In this document: one piece after another, positions 46,733 through 55,609 of the stretch | How positions within the stretch are numbered: the stretch's first letter is position 1 | Layout of the letters: the number at the start of each line of letters is the position of its first letter | NCBI RefSeq assembly: GCF_014696315.1 | Contig: NZ_JACJPX010000001.1 | Location: 1-64,000, forward strand | Source: Calothrix membranacea FACHB-236 | GTDB lineage: Bacteria > Cyanobacteriota > Cyanobacteriia > Cyanobacteriales > Nostocaceae | Direction: 5' to 3' | DNA: 64,000 nt | Notes under the pieces: generated by a model | What the model was told of the DNA's origin: nothing | Seen by the model: the letters and a program-made list of their open reading frames with translations, nothing else | The model's database searches: none | Position numbers and translations under genes: made by a program

Positions 46733-47527
46733 TTAACCGTCTAATTTTTGAATCTGCTCTGGTGTTAATTCTTGCACATTACTGAGAACTATAGCTGCCC
46801 CTGCTTTTTTGAGTGTTTCAGCATAAGCATCACGACGCGCAGCTGTTTCTTGCACATGAGGTGGTAAAACACCTACACCAATCCAAGTGCGGTGCGGCTG
46901 CTGATTGCGCGCTTTTTCCACGGTGTACATATCAGCTACGGTATCTCCTACATAAACCACAGCAGGTAAAGAATCGCAGCCATTATCTAAGATTTGTACA
47001 GTCGCAAAAAGTCCTGTGGGATCTGGTTTACCTGGCGCATCTTCCATCGCAATTAATACAGGAGACTGTAAACCTAGGCGTTTTTGCAAAACATAGTTAG
47101 CCGAACCACGAGTAGCACCACTAAAAAATCCCCAAGCAATATTCGCTTGTGTGAGTTGTTCTAAGTAGCTGGGTTGTAATAACAAGGGTTCATCACAAAT
47201 ATAGCCAGTGAAATTGTTGGGGTCTGTACCTCGGTAACGGGATTGAAAAAAAGTAATTATATTGTTGTAATCAAGCTGTAGTTGTTCTCGTGGCTGTCCT
47301 TGAGTTTGGAAATAACGGTAAATCAACTCCTGGGATGCTTCCCAATCATTATTCCAAATACCTTCAGACTTCAGTTGGTCAATATCTAATGGTGTGGGGC
47401 GATACGCTTGATTGGTAAAATACTCAACAGTATCTGCGATCGCGCGACGATAGGAACCACTAACATCACGAATTACGCCATCAATATCAAAAACTGCGAT
47501 CGCTTTTGGTGAAAATTTTTCTGTCAT
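46733..47527 (-). CDS. HAD-superfamily phosphatase (HAD-IA)
   Basis: The 264-residue product has motif I VFDIDGVIRDVSGSY (two catalytic Asp), motif II FSGATRGS, motif III Lys in GKPDPTG, and motif IV YVGDTVADMYT. It fits the cyanobacterial and plant TIGR01548-type phosphatases. ATG 47527 is taken; an in-frame start nine codons earlier lies in a CATGCCC repeat. Substrate unknown, perhaps a phosphorylated sugar or imidazole intermediate. Confidence 0.9.
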   Translation of the reverse strand: MTEKFSPKAIAVFDIDGVIRDVSGSYRRAIADTVEYFTNQAYRPTPLDIDQLKSEGIWNNDWEASQELIYRYFQTQGQPREQLQLDYNNIITFFQSRYRGTDPNNFTGYICDEPLLLQPSYLEQLTQANIAWGFFSGATRGSANYVLQKRLGLQSPVLIAMEDAPGKPDPTGLFATVQILDNGCDSLPAVVYVGDTVADMYTVEKARNQQPHRTWIGVGVLPPHVQETAARRDAYAETLKKAGAAIVLSNVQELTPEQIQKLDG

Positions 47528-47556
47528 AAATATAGGGCATGGGGCATGGGGCATAT
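47524..47556. repeat. Short tandem GGGCATG repeat
   Basis: Three to four GGGGCAT units directly upstream of, and touching, the HAD gene start. Confidence 0.7.
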
Positions 47557-47793
47557 TGTATCTTGAGAGAAATTATCTTATCCCTTCACAATCTGCCAAA
47601 TTTCATTCGCTAGCTTTTCAGCCAATTGATAAACCACTAAATCTTCAAAATCAGGTCTTCTAACACTACTCCTGTAAATAATAACTACCCAATGCCCTAT
47701 GCCCAAACTATTTAGCCATCTGGTATAGTATTGCGTTAAAATAAGCGATCGCTGACTTAGTAAGTAATGCTGGGATATACTCCGGAGGTGTGA

Positions 47794-48093
47794 TTGACCA
47801 AGTTTATTTTGAAAATTCTTTGGTTAGACGAGAACGTTGCTCTCGCAGTTGACCAAATTGTAGGTAAGGGCACCAGTCCTTTAACCAAGTACTTTTTCTG
47901 GCCCAGAAATGATGCTTGGGAAGAGCTAAAGAAGGAACTAGAATCTAAACATTGGATTACTGACCTGGATCGTGTTGAGTTACTCAACAAAGCCACAGAA
48001 GTGATTAACTACTGGCAAGAGGAAGGCAGAAACCGTCCGATGGCAGAAGCGCAACTGAAGTTTCCCGAAGTGGCTTTTACAGGTAGCGCCTGA
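47794..48093 (+). CDS. ycf65: Ribosomal protein PSRP-3 (Ycf65-like)
   Basis: The 99-residue protein matches plastid-specific ribosomal protein 3 and its cyanobacterial counterparts, a 30S subunit component: [38 protein letters not shown] and [14 protein letters not shown]. Translation begins at TTG, with a strong GGAGGTG site (47784-47790) just upstream. The first codons MTKFILK agree with the family start. It stands alone between leftward genes. Confidence 0.95.
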   Translation: MTKFILKILWLDENVALAVDQIVGKGTSPLTKYFFWPRNDAWEELKKELESKHWITDLDRVELLNKATEVINYWQEEGRNRPMAEAQLKFPEVAFTGSA

Positions 48094-48103
48094 TATTGCC
48101 TCA

Positions 48104-49867
48104 TTAGCTGCCCTGCTGTTCTACAAGGTGCCACAATTTGATGGTCTTGTCCCTGCTGCCACTAGCAATCAGTTGTGCATCAGGGCTGACAGCAATGGTA
48201 CATACAGAGTCGGCATGGCCAGAGAGAGTAGCAATTTCTGCTGCTGTGCTAACATTCCAAAGTTTAACAGTGCGATCGCGACTGGCACTAATCAACATTG
48301 TGCCATCCGATGTGAAAGCTAAGGCTAAAACTGACCAAGAATGGCCTAACAGTGTGGTAATTACCTGACCAGTGTTTACCTCCCACAATTTAATCGTGTT
48401 ATCGTCGCTACCCGTCGCTAAAATTTTTCCATCGGGACTAAAAGCGACAGTCAAAACCGCCCATGCATGACCCGAAAGGGTGCCTAACAAGGTGTAATCT
48501 GGGCGGTTTTTAAATTCTCTCGTTTCCGAAAGCTGCCACAAGCAAATTGTTCGATCAAAACTGGTGCTGGCTAAAAGCTGCCCTTGAGGGCTAAATGCTA
48601 CGGAATTTACCTGTAATTGGTGTTTAATCAAAGTAGAAATTTCTTTGCCAGTATTGACATCCCACAGTTTGACTGTTTTATCCCAACTACCACTAGCCAA
48701 AATTTGCCCATCGGGACTGAAAGCCACTGATTTAACGGCGTGTGAATGTCCAACTAAGGTGTAAATTTCTTGTAATTTATTGACATCCCACAATTTGATA
48801 GTTTGATCATCGCTAGCGGTGGCTAATAGTTTGCCATCAGGACTGTAGGCGACTGATTTTACAGCTTGGGAATGTCCTGATAGGGTAGCTAAGGCGGTTT
48901 GGCTATTTACATCCCAAAATTTAATAATTTTGTCGTCACCACTGGCTAATTGTGTGCCATCAGGGTTGAAGCTAACACAGTTTATCCCCGCACAGGCGCT
49001 AGGAATGCCACTCAAGGTATGTATGCATTGCCATAGAGGTTTGGGAAGTTTTGAACCGCCGATGAACGCAGATGAACGCAGATAATTTGTTTTGTCTGTA
49101 ATTCCCATTGCTAGCATGACTTCATCAGCAGATTGGAAGCGCTGGCTAATGGATTTTTGCAGCAGTTTGTTGAGAATTTTTATGAGTCGTTCACTTACCT
49201 TATTGCTAAGATAATCTTGCCAAACCCAGCAATCATTGGCGACATCGTATAAATCAAAGGGCGAAACTTCGGTGAGTAAATAAATGCAAGTTACACCCAA
49301 ACTATAAATATCGCTAGCAAAAACTGCTTTTCCCCTGGCTTGTTCTGGTGCGATATATTCAGGGCTACCCATGCAGATTTTACTGATGAACTGGTCAACT
49401 ACACTCACCAGTTGAGCCGCCGCAAAATCAACTAAGACGAATTCTCCAGCAGCAGTGCGGATAATATTTTCGGGTTTGATATCGCCGTGGATGATATTGC
49501 GATCGCGAATAAATTTGAGAACAGGTAATATATTTGCTAACAGTTGCCAAATTTGATTTTCGCTAAAAGTTCCTTCTGCTTCCAGTATGGTAGCTAAATT
49601 AGTACCTGCGATAAATTCTTGTACTAAGTAGCAATATTGGTCATCTTGAAAATGGGAAAGTAAAGCCGGAATTTGAGGATGTTCACCTAGTAGCTTTAAC
49701 TGCTGTGCTACTTTTACAAAGCTTTCTGGTGTTTGATTGTGATGCGAAAATTGTTGGACAATGCACGGAACAGGAGGAAATTGACTCTCATCCACAGCGA
49801 GGTAGGTTTTACAGAATCCCCCCTTCCCAATTACCTGGAGTAAACGATAACGGTTTTGTATCAGCAA
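48104..49867 (-). CDS. WD40-repeat protein with probable inactive Ser/Thr kinase domain
   Basis: The 587-residue protein pairs a kinase-like domain (1-270) with seven WD40 repeats (about 290-585), each ending in a KLWD-like motif. The glycine loop GKGGFCKT and the catalytic HGDIKPENI are present. In cyanobacterial relatives the beta-3 strand reads CVVKQ; here it is CIVQQ (Gln38), the alpha-C Glu position is Val53, and DFG is DFA (147-149). Loss of the Lys-Glu pair predicts weak or no kinase activity. The linker near 265 is encoded by a GATGAACGCA tandem repeat. The start is TTG. Confidence 0.88.
   Translation of the reverse strand: MLIQNRYRLLQVIGKGGFCKTYLAVDESQFPPVPCIVQQFSHHNQTPESFVKVAQQLKLLGEHPQIPALLSHFQDDQYCYLVQEFIAGTNLATILEAEGTFSENQIWQLLANILPVLKFIRDRNIIHGDIKPENIIRTAAGEFVLVDFAAAQLVSVVDQFISKICMGSPEYIAPEQARGKAVFASDIYSLGVTCIYLLTEVSPFDLYDVANDCWVWQDYLSNKVSERLIKILNKLLQKSISQRFQSADEVMLAMGITDKTNYLRSSAFIGGSKLPKPLWQCIHTLSGIPSACAGINCVSFNPDGTQLASGDDKIIKFWDVNSQTALATLSGHSQAVKSVAYSPDGKLLATASDDQTIKLWDVNKLQEIYTLVGHSHAVKSVAFSPDGQILASGSWDKTVKLWDVNTGKEISTLIKHQLQVNSVAFSPQGQLLASTSFDRTICLWQLSETREFKNRPDYTLLGTLSGHAWAVLTVAFSPDGKILATGSDDNTIKLWEVNTGQVITTLLGHSWSVLALAFTSDGTMLISASRDRTVKLWNVSTAAEIATLSGHADSVCTIAVSPDAQLIASGSRDKTIKLWHLVEQQGS
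49058..49085. repeat. GATGAACGCA tandem repeat inside a coding region
   Basis: Two direct copies of GATGAACGCA followed by GAT, preceded by CCGCC. It is a repeat type scattered in Nostoc genomes, here translated as part of the kinase-WD40 linker. Confidence 0.7.
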
Positions 49868-50095
49868 AATTTCCTGCCAAACTTTCAGCCAGATTACATC
49901 TATGGTAAATGGACTTGCAGAAGTCGGGAAAAGGTTAAGGGGCGAGGGGGAAAGGTTTTGTACCTTTTTCCAGCTATTGCAGTCAGGCTAATTTCAGTTG
50001 ACGCTCTGTTAATGCTAACCGCTCAAAATTCTCATCGATGTTTTGTTAAAATCCTTTGAGCATAATCAGTCCTAAAACAGAAATCACAATCAGCT

Positions 50096-50770
50096 ATGAC
50101 ACAGGCATCTTACATTTTTCTGGCCGGAGCCAGCCGTGGTGTTGGTCGAGAAATAGCCAATTTAACAGCACAACAACTCAAAGTTAAAGCCTTACTGAGA
50201 ACCGAAGCCGCTGCTGCTGAACTAGAGGCTTTAGGTATTCAAGTGGTGTTCGGAGATGCCTTAAACGTAGAAGATGTAGAACGTGCGATTCTTGCAGACG
50301 AACCCATCGATACTGTTATCAGTACCCTGGGTGGTTTACCTAATGAAACTAACAGACCCGATTACCCTGGGAATAAAAATTTGATTGATGCGGCTGTCAA
50401 AGCTGGAGTCAAAAAGTTTATTTTGGTTTCTTCCATTGGCACTGGGGATAGTATTGGCGCAGTACCTCCTCAAGCTTTAGCCGCTTTAAAAGACATCTTG
50501 GTAGAAAAAGACAAGGCAGAACAATACTTAATTGCTAGCGGACTCACTTATACCATCATCCGTCCCGGTGGGCTAAAGTCGGAACCAGCAACAGGCAATG
50601 GAGTTTTAACCGCAGATCCGCGGATTGTGGGCAGTATCCATCGTGCAGATGTAGCACAGTTAGTAGTTCAGGCTTTAAATTCTGACCGTGCTAATAATCA
50701 GGTTTTATCAGCAATCGATAAAAATCAATTGTTTGGGCAACTAGAATTTGCAGAATTTAGTTTGGATTAG
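50096..50770 (+). CDS. NAD(P)-binding atypical SDR protein
   Basis: The 224-residue Rossmann protein starts ASYIFLAGASRGVGREIANL with the cofactor loop GASRGVG. It has DAAVKAGVKKFILVSSIGTG and YTIIRPGGLKSEP, as in the atypical SDR_a5 family (plant and cyanobacterial NAD(P)-binding proteins). No YxxxK site is evident. Family members have varied or unknown roles, some in electron-transfer complex assembly. Stands alone. Confidence 0.87.
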   Translation: MTQASYIFLAGASRGVGREIANLTAQQLKVKALLRTEAAAAELEALGIQVVFGDALNVEDVERAILADEPIDTVISTLGGLPNETNRPDYPGNKNLIDAAVKAGVKKFILVSSIGTGDSIGAVPPQALAALKDILVEKDKAEQYLIASGLTYTIIRPGGLKSEPATGNGVLTADPRIVGSIHRADVAQLVVQALNSDRANNQVLSAIDKNQLFGQLEFAEFSLD

Positions 50771-51036
50771 TTGCCCAGGCGATCGCACTTGCTGCTAAAC
50801 AACACTTTACAATCATGTTGGTTAGTAGCAATACATCCTCACTTCAACAAACCCTAATTAGTGATTTCCTTTTTAGGTAGAATTTTTGCTGATTTTTTAT
50901 AGATATTCAGTAATTTTACATAATTTTAATGTAAATTCATCATCATGCTGCTCAATTTACTAGACGATGAAAGATAAGTTGCACTGAACATTAGCCATAT
51001 TTTCGCCAGTAATAATGCATAATTGAGGATAATTAA

Positions 51037-51825
51037 GTGATATTTACTACGAAAAAAATACTGAATTTATCAATCAAATATTTACCAATAATTACTACAA
51101 ACATAGCAATAACAGCTTTTTTAGCAGTTACACCATTACAAGTTAAAGCAGCTATCTTAGTAAATTCCCGTGCTGCTTTAGAAAGTAATGACCAAATAGA
51201 TTGGTCTAGTTTAGGTAAAGTCTACAATCCCTTTAATCCCAACCCAACAGATTTTTTGCCTAACTCTTTTTCCGCAACATCCCAAGGCGGATTAGGTATG
51301 AATGTAAATATCCCTAATCTGGCTGCTTTAACTCCACCATTTGTCTTTAAAACCAGCACTATTCCTCAAGGTATTCCAACTAACTTTGCTGATGGTGATT
51401 TTGTCTTATTTACAGGTCTTCGACCAGGTACATTTCCTGCTATCGGTAATCCAGGGCCGATAACTATTAATTTTAGCCAGCCTGTATTTGCTGCTGGTAC
51501 TCAAATAACTGTAGACGATACTCCAGAATTTACAGCATTTATCTCAGCTTTTGATCAAGGGGATAACCTAGTAGGTAGCTTCTCAATACAAGGAACTTCC
51601 TCACTAGCACTAGATAATTCTGCCTCATTCTTAGGAATTCGCAGTGAAACAGCCAATATCTCACGGCTTGTTTTTAGCAGTTCTGTGCCAAATCGTGCTT
51701 TAGGTATTAATAGGGTGGGTATTGTTGCAGTTCCTGAACCAAATCCTACTTTGGCTTTATTACTTGTTGGTGTTTCCGGCGCTATTTTAAGATTACGCCA
51801 ACCTCGTAAAGGTATTGCCAAATAA
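51037..51825 (+). CDS. PEP-CTERM secreted protein
   Basis: The 262-residue protein has an N-terminal signal (cleavage likely after LQVKA, near residue 38) and a beta-rich body without known domain. The C-terminal sorting signal is VPEPNPTLALLLVGVSGAIL followed by a basic tail, as recognised by exosortase. GAGGAT seven bases upstream supports the GTG start. Such proteins are exported and often linked with extracellular polysaccharide. No exosortase gene is in the window. Confidence 0.9.
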   Translation: MIFTTKKILNLSIKYLPIITTNIAITAFLAVTPLQVKAAILVNSRAALESNDQIDWSSLGKVYNPFNPNPTDFLPNSFSATSQGGLGMNVNIPNLAALTPPFVFKTSTIPQGIPTNFADGDFVLFTGLRPGTFPAIGNPGPITINFSQPVFAAGTQITVDDTPEFTAFISAFDQGDNLVGSFSIQGTSSLALDNSASFLGIRSETANISRLVFSSSVPNRALGINRVGIVAVPEPNPTLALLLVGVSGAILRLRQPRKGIAK

Positions 51826-51877
51826 ACAGATATTAGTTTACCGAAATGCCCTAAAACTCACACCAAAGACCTGAAGT

Positions 51878-51931
51878 TTTGACCCTTGACTCTTAAACCA
51901 GAAGATGAGTTTACCAGTTGCGTAAGTCCTG
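51878..51931. repeat. Dispersed TTGACTC / TTGCGTAAGTCCTG sequence
   Basis: TTGACCCTTGACTCTTAAACCAGA and CAGTTGCGTAAGTCCTG-like sequence match the right half of the segment at 37291-37429, in the same order. This is probably a one-ended copy of that element. Confidence 0.6.
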
Positions 51932-51953
51932 AAATTTATCTCATCTTTATTTG

Positions 51954-52391
51954 CTACTCTCCAGAAATTTGTACAAATACTGTTCTTTGTCGCGGCCCAT
52001 CTAATTCAAAAAATAAAACTGATTGCCAAGTTCCTAAAGCTAATTTTCCATCCACAATCGGAATTACTTCACTAGTACTGAGCATCATTGCCATTAAATG
52101 AGAATGAGCATTCATTGGTTCATCTTCTGGGACAACCCTTAAATGCAAATCATTATGTAAGTATCGGTCTGATTCTGGTGCTAATTTCCGCAAGAATACT
52201 TTGATATCTTCTAACAGCCTTTCTTCATTTTCGTTAATAGCTAAAGCTGTTGTTGTATGTCGAGAAAAGATTAAAGCCTGTCCATTTTGAATTGATGTTG
52301 AGGCAATAAAATCCTGAATTTGTGGTGTGATGTTATGAATATTAATTCCTTCTTGGGTTGAAATTTCAATTATCTGATTAACTATTGGCAT
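51954..52391 (-). CDS. YjbQ family protein (UPF0047)
   Basis: The 145-residue protein has the signature SRHTTTALAINE, then NDLHLRVV, NAHSHLMAMML, GTWQSVLFFELDGPR. Conserved His residues form a presumed active or metal site. Members are called secondary thiamine-phosphate synthase because of weak activity in vitro; the natural role is unclear. Single gene, ATG start. Confidence 0.93.
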   Translation of the reverse strand: MPIVNQIIEISTQEGINIHNITPQIQDFIASTSIQNGQALIFSRHTTTALAINENEERLLEDIKVFLRKLAPESDRYLHNDLHLRVVPEDEPMNAHSHLMAMMLSTSEVIPIVDGKLALGTWQSVLFFELDGPRQRTVFVQISGE

Positions 52392-52490
52392 ATTAAAGCA
52401 ACCTTTTGCTGATTCTTAAACATTCAAGAAGCCGTCTAAAATAGAATATCAACAAGGCAATAAAATTATTACACAAATCAGTTCACGTAG

Positions 52491-52517
52491 GATGCGTTAG
52501 CGATAGCGTAACGCATC
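52491..52517. repeat. Dispersed hairpin (GATGCGTTA type)
   Basis: Nine-bp arms GATGCGTTA and TAACGCATC around GCGATAGCG. Further GTTAACGC and CCTAACGCAC sequences follow to 52561. Related to the hairpin at 35701-35729. Confidence 0.65.
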
Positions 52518-52637
52518 AGTGTTAACGCTTTTCGTATTTTACAGCTTACGCCTAACGCACTTTACATTAATGAAATTTTTTCCAAAATCAAATCGGATTC
52601 CTATACCTCTAAGATTATCTATATATCTGTAAATCTG

Positions 52638-53561
52638 CTATTTTTTATATATCAAAAATACTGAACCAATCGGCCCTGCATTTTCTACGTAGATTTTATT
52701 ATTGTAAAATAAGCCCGGAGACATCCCGCCATCAAATAATATTCCTTCTTGAATTTTGCCCAAACAATTATTCTTAGCAATGCCTTCTAGAACATCATCA
52801 AATTTATCGGGTAATAATTCTTGATTATTTTGGGAAAATTCAATATTAGAATTGGCTTTAGCATCATTTACTAGCAAAATTACGTATCCTTTATCGGTGA
52901 TTGCAGCTAAAGAACGATTAGTTGCTTGTTTACAAGCAAATTCTCCCAAATCGTTACAAATATCTTTAAATTGACCGCCCCGATAAAATCTCCCATTACC
53001 TCCTACTAAGTTGTAATTAAGAATTTCCTCTTTTCTTCTACCAGCCTGGATAGTGGCTTTTCTATTTTTTGGGTTACCTCCAGATACCCCAAAAGAAGAA
53101 CGTTTATTTTTAAAGTCACCAGAATAATCGAATCCGCGAGAAATATTTAACCCCTGTGGTTTGTTATCAGTATCTATATAATCAGCATTAATTGCTGCGA
53201 TTGGCGTTTGTCCGTTTAATTTAGAATTTTCATCAGCAATGATTTCTCGAAAAATTTTTGGCACATATTCCTTACGCAATTTTCCTTGGCTATTTTTAGC
53301 GTAAAGTTTATGAGCAAGTCCAACATTTACCTTAAAATCTAATTTTTCTGAGCCAGGGTTAAAAACAATCACATGATTGATCCCTCTATCAAATTTTTTC
53401 CCTAGATTGTCAGCTTTGAAAAACTCAATACTAAAATTAGCATTTTTGCCAAGGCAAGTAGTCTTAGCTGATTCTTGGGCTGCATTGGATGTATTATCTT
53501 TACAGCCAGATAATAGATTGAGCGTGATTACAAAAATAGATAATAAAAATAATTTTTTCAT
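52638..53561 (-). CDS. Phosphodiester glycosidase-domain lipoprotein
   Basis: The 307-residue product has a lipoprotein signal ending LLSGC (Cys20). The NAGPA-type phosphodiester glycosidase domain shows AAINADYIDTDNKPQGLNIS, NRSLAAITDKGYVILLV and the LFDGGMSPGLFYNN segment with the conserved Asp-Gly-Gly. Relatives cleave sugar-phosphodiester bonds in exopolysaccharides or lipoproteins. It is likely anchored on the outer or inner membrane. Confidence 0.88.
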   Translation of the reverse strand: MKKLFLLSIFVITLNLLSGCKDNTSNAAQESAKTTCLGKNANFSIEFFKADNLGKKFDRGINHVIVFNPGSEKLDFKVNVGLAHKLYAKNSQGKLRKEYVPKIFREIIADENSKLNGQTPIAAINADYIDTDNKPQGLNISRGFDYSGDFKNKRSSFGVSGGNPKNRKATIQAGRRKEEILNYNLVGGNGRFYRGGQFKDICNDLGEFACKQATNRSLAAITDKGYVILLVNDAKANSNIEFSQNNQELLPDKFDDVLEGIAKNNCLGKIQEGILFDGGMSPGLFYNNKIYVENAGPIGSVFLIYKK

Positions 53562-53597
53562 TTGTTAGTTGCTGTTTTCTCTTTGGGATTTGGTGTT

Positions 53598-53655
53598 TTT
53601 TATGACCAATTACCCATTACCAATTATCAATTACCAATTCCCAATTCCCAATTAA
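53598..53655. repeat. Short tandem CCAATTA/CCATTAC repeat
   Basis: About eight 7-base units (CCAATTA, CCCATTA, CCAATTC) upstream of the glycosidase gene. They are followed by CCCGCTAcagaattacTATAGCGGG (53663-53688), a hairpin with near-perfect arms and a downstream AAAAATTTATT tract, a plausible terminator for either neighbour. Confidence 0.75.
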
Positions 53656-53729
53656 ATACAAAAACCCGCTACAGAATTACTATAGCGGGTAAAAATTTAT
53701 TCAATCTGGAGTCAATGCAAAATTACCAA

Positions 53730-54980
53730 TTAAGACAGCCATTCTAAAACGGCTTCGTCTTTGGTGTTGGTATTGCGGGATGGTGTTTCACGATTAAACT
53801 TCATGTGAATTGAGCGGGTTTGCTCGCCATCAGCAGCAACAGCCAAAATAGGATAGTCGATTAAACCATCTTGGAAGGACATTTGGAAGCGGAATGTACC
53901 ATCTGGATTCAGCTTAATTGGACGACCGCCAATTGTAACCGTAGCATCTGGTTCGGTTGCACCGTAGACAATTAACTCAGCATCAGCAATTAACCAGAAC
54001 TTGCGAGGACGTACTGGTACAGCGGAGGCGGAGAAGCCAACACCAGACATTCCCACACCAGACATATTTAAACCAGAGGTGGTGGGAACTGCCCACATAC
54101 CTACACCAGATGGGAAAATGTAGGAGCTAATAGCCTGTTCTGGTGTTACAGAACCAGGTACGTGCTGCATGGAACCAAACAGAGAACCTGCAACACGTTG
54201 TGCTTCAGCAGATTCCGCCATACCAAAGATTTGGTCGTAAATCGGGTTACCGTTAGCGTTAGCGTAGGCTGTGGTAGGAATTTTCTTGGCTGGGGGAACC
54301 AATTCGTAAACAGTCTTACCACGCAAGTCTTCTTCAAAGTTGACGGTGACGAATACATCTTCAATCCAGTCTGAAGGATAGACAGGAGGAATATGTACAC
54401 GTGCAGAACGCGCTAGAACTAACCAGCGTCCGTCAACAGCACGATAGCCAATATCAATTACATAGTCGCGATCGCTCACGGGAATTGGTAGATACCATTC
54501 TCTAGCCAATTCATCAGCAGGATATTCTTGCAGGCTGTGGGGACTTTGGAATTCAATATTGATGTCGGTAACATCATAAATTCGCAGCGCTAGCTGTTGT
54601 CCCCCTTGTCTCCGTAGTTCTTCTTTATGCTCATTGGGAACATCCCAGTAGGTGTAAGCCCACTGAGGATCGCGTGGTAAAAGTACAATCCGGCTTTCAC
54701 CGTAACCAGCAGGTAGATCTCCTAGTTCCTCATCAACATCAATGAGCAAACCACCATTACGATCTTCTTGACCTAACTCGAATTTTGCTGCTTCCACGGT
54801 TTCCTGTGCCTCCAGTGAACGAGATGGACTAAGCGAAAACTTGCTGCGCTGAACTTCTTGAATTGATGCCAGTAATTGTGATTTACGCATCCGGCTGTAG
54901 CGAGAAATTCCATATTCACTTGCTACTTTGCGTAATTGCCGCAATGTCATCTCTTCTAGCGGCGGGCGTTCTTTTGCCAT
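53730..54980 (-). CDS. DUF4912 protein with N-terminal Rho_N/SAP-like domain
   Basis: The 416-residue product starts with a Rho_N/SAP-like helical module (LRQLRKVASEYGISRYSRM), which often contacts nucleic acid. DUF4912 follows (about 85-190), with SRIVLLPRDPQWAYTYWDVP. A Gly/Met/Val-rich linker with repeated SGVGM/SGVGF motifs (about 290-325) leads to a beta-rich C-terminal domain containing DAELIVYGATEPDATVTIGG. GGAGG nine bases before the ATG supports the start. Role unknown. Confidence 0.85.
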   Translation of the reverse strand: MAKERPPLEEMTLRQLRKVASEYGISRYSRMRKSQLLASIQEVQRSKFSLSPSRSLEAQETVEAAKFELGQEDRNGGLLIDVDEELGDLPAGYGESRIVLLPRDPQWAYTYWDVPNEHKEELRRQGGQQLALRIYDVTDINIEFQSPHSLQEYPADELAREWYLPIPVSDRDYVIDIGYRAVDGRWLVLARSARVHIPPVYPSDWIEDVFVTVNFEEDLRGKTVYELVPPAKKIPTTAYANANGNPIYDQIFGMAESAEAQRVAGSLFGSMQHVPGSVTPEQAISSYIFPSGVGMWAVPTTSGLNMSGVGMSGVGFSASAVPVRPRKFWLIADAELIVYGATEPDATVTIGGRPIKLNPDGTFRFQMSFQDGLIDYPILAVAADGEQTRSIHMKFNRETPSRNTNTKDEAVLEWLS

Positions 54981-55175
54981 TAATTTGGCCTCCAGTAGTT
55001 TGAAAGGTAAATGATTTCTCCGGGTTACAGAATGCTAAGTAACATTTCATCCAACTCCAGATGAATTTCTTATTCCTGACTTCTGGTATTGCCCAGTGTT
55101 GGTAGTTTGTTAAATGGTTATTAAATTGAGAGTCACTCCCTTTCAATTCCAAGTCAAGCCAAAATCAGCATCTTT

Positions 55176-55292
55176 TTGGGATCAAGTGGAGTTCTTGTTT
55201 ATAAATATTAAGCAGTAACTCTCGGTTGGGATCAAGGGGTCTAAAGACGCTTTTTCAGGTATTTCACGAATCTATCAGCCCTTTGGGGATCA
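55176..55292. promoter_or_regulatory. Three direct repeats TTGGGATCAAGNGG
   Basis: TTGGGATCAAGTGG (55176), TTGGGATCAAGGGG (55226) and TTGGGGATCA (55283) are spaced 50 and 57 bp, near five helical turns. They lie 200-310 bp upstream of the DUF4912 start. They could be regulator sites or leftover repeats. Confidence 0.35.
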
Positions 55293-55386
55293 TAATGTTA
55301 TGAAACCATGACATTGCTACTGCGGGGCTCAAAGTGACTAGACTGTATTATCAAGATTTCATGACAATAACTTTTACGCTAAAAAA

Positions 55387-55423
55387 GTCGTAGGGACACA
55401 AACAATGCTTGTGTCCCTACGAC
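55387..55423. repeat. Hairpin with perfect 15-bp arms
   Basis: GTCGTAGGGACACAA and TTGTGTCCCTACGAC with a 7-base loop. Similar GTAGGG-type hairpins (15048, 40475) occur in the window, which suggests a dispersed element. It is also 186 bases past the Ftn2 stop and may stop transcription. Confidence 0.7.
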
Positions 55424-55609
55424 AGTTATGGCATGAATGGAAAAAGTGCTGAGCCCTGAGTGCTGAGTAAAAAACTACTAGTATTTATCCTCTAGCCTTT
55501 AGCTCCTGTTTAACTAATGTACTTTCTAGTTTGTATAACCAGGGGCTTTAAGGTTTACTCCGTAAGAGTTCTATTTTTAGGGAACATACAATATTAAATG
55601 CTCAACAGC

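Larger units (their letters stand above)
54981..55609. other. Gap upstream of DUF4912 gene with direct repeats
   Basis: No gene is seen in 629 bp. It holds three TTGGGATCA-type direct repeats (55176, 55226, 55283), a 15-bp-arm hairpin (55387-55423), and AGTGCTGAG repeats (55445-55470). Confidence 0.6.

Noticed and set aside
54146-54400. Genes antisense or out of frame inside clear genes
   Set aside because: Such open frames (also at 44195, 62036, 63600) lack ribosome sites and family resemblance, and lie wholly within well-supported genes.
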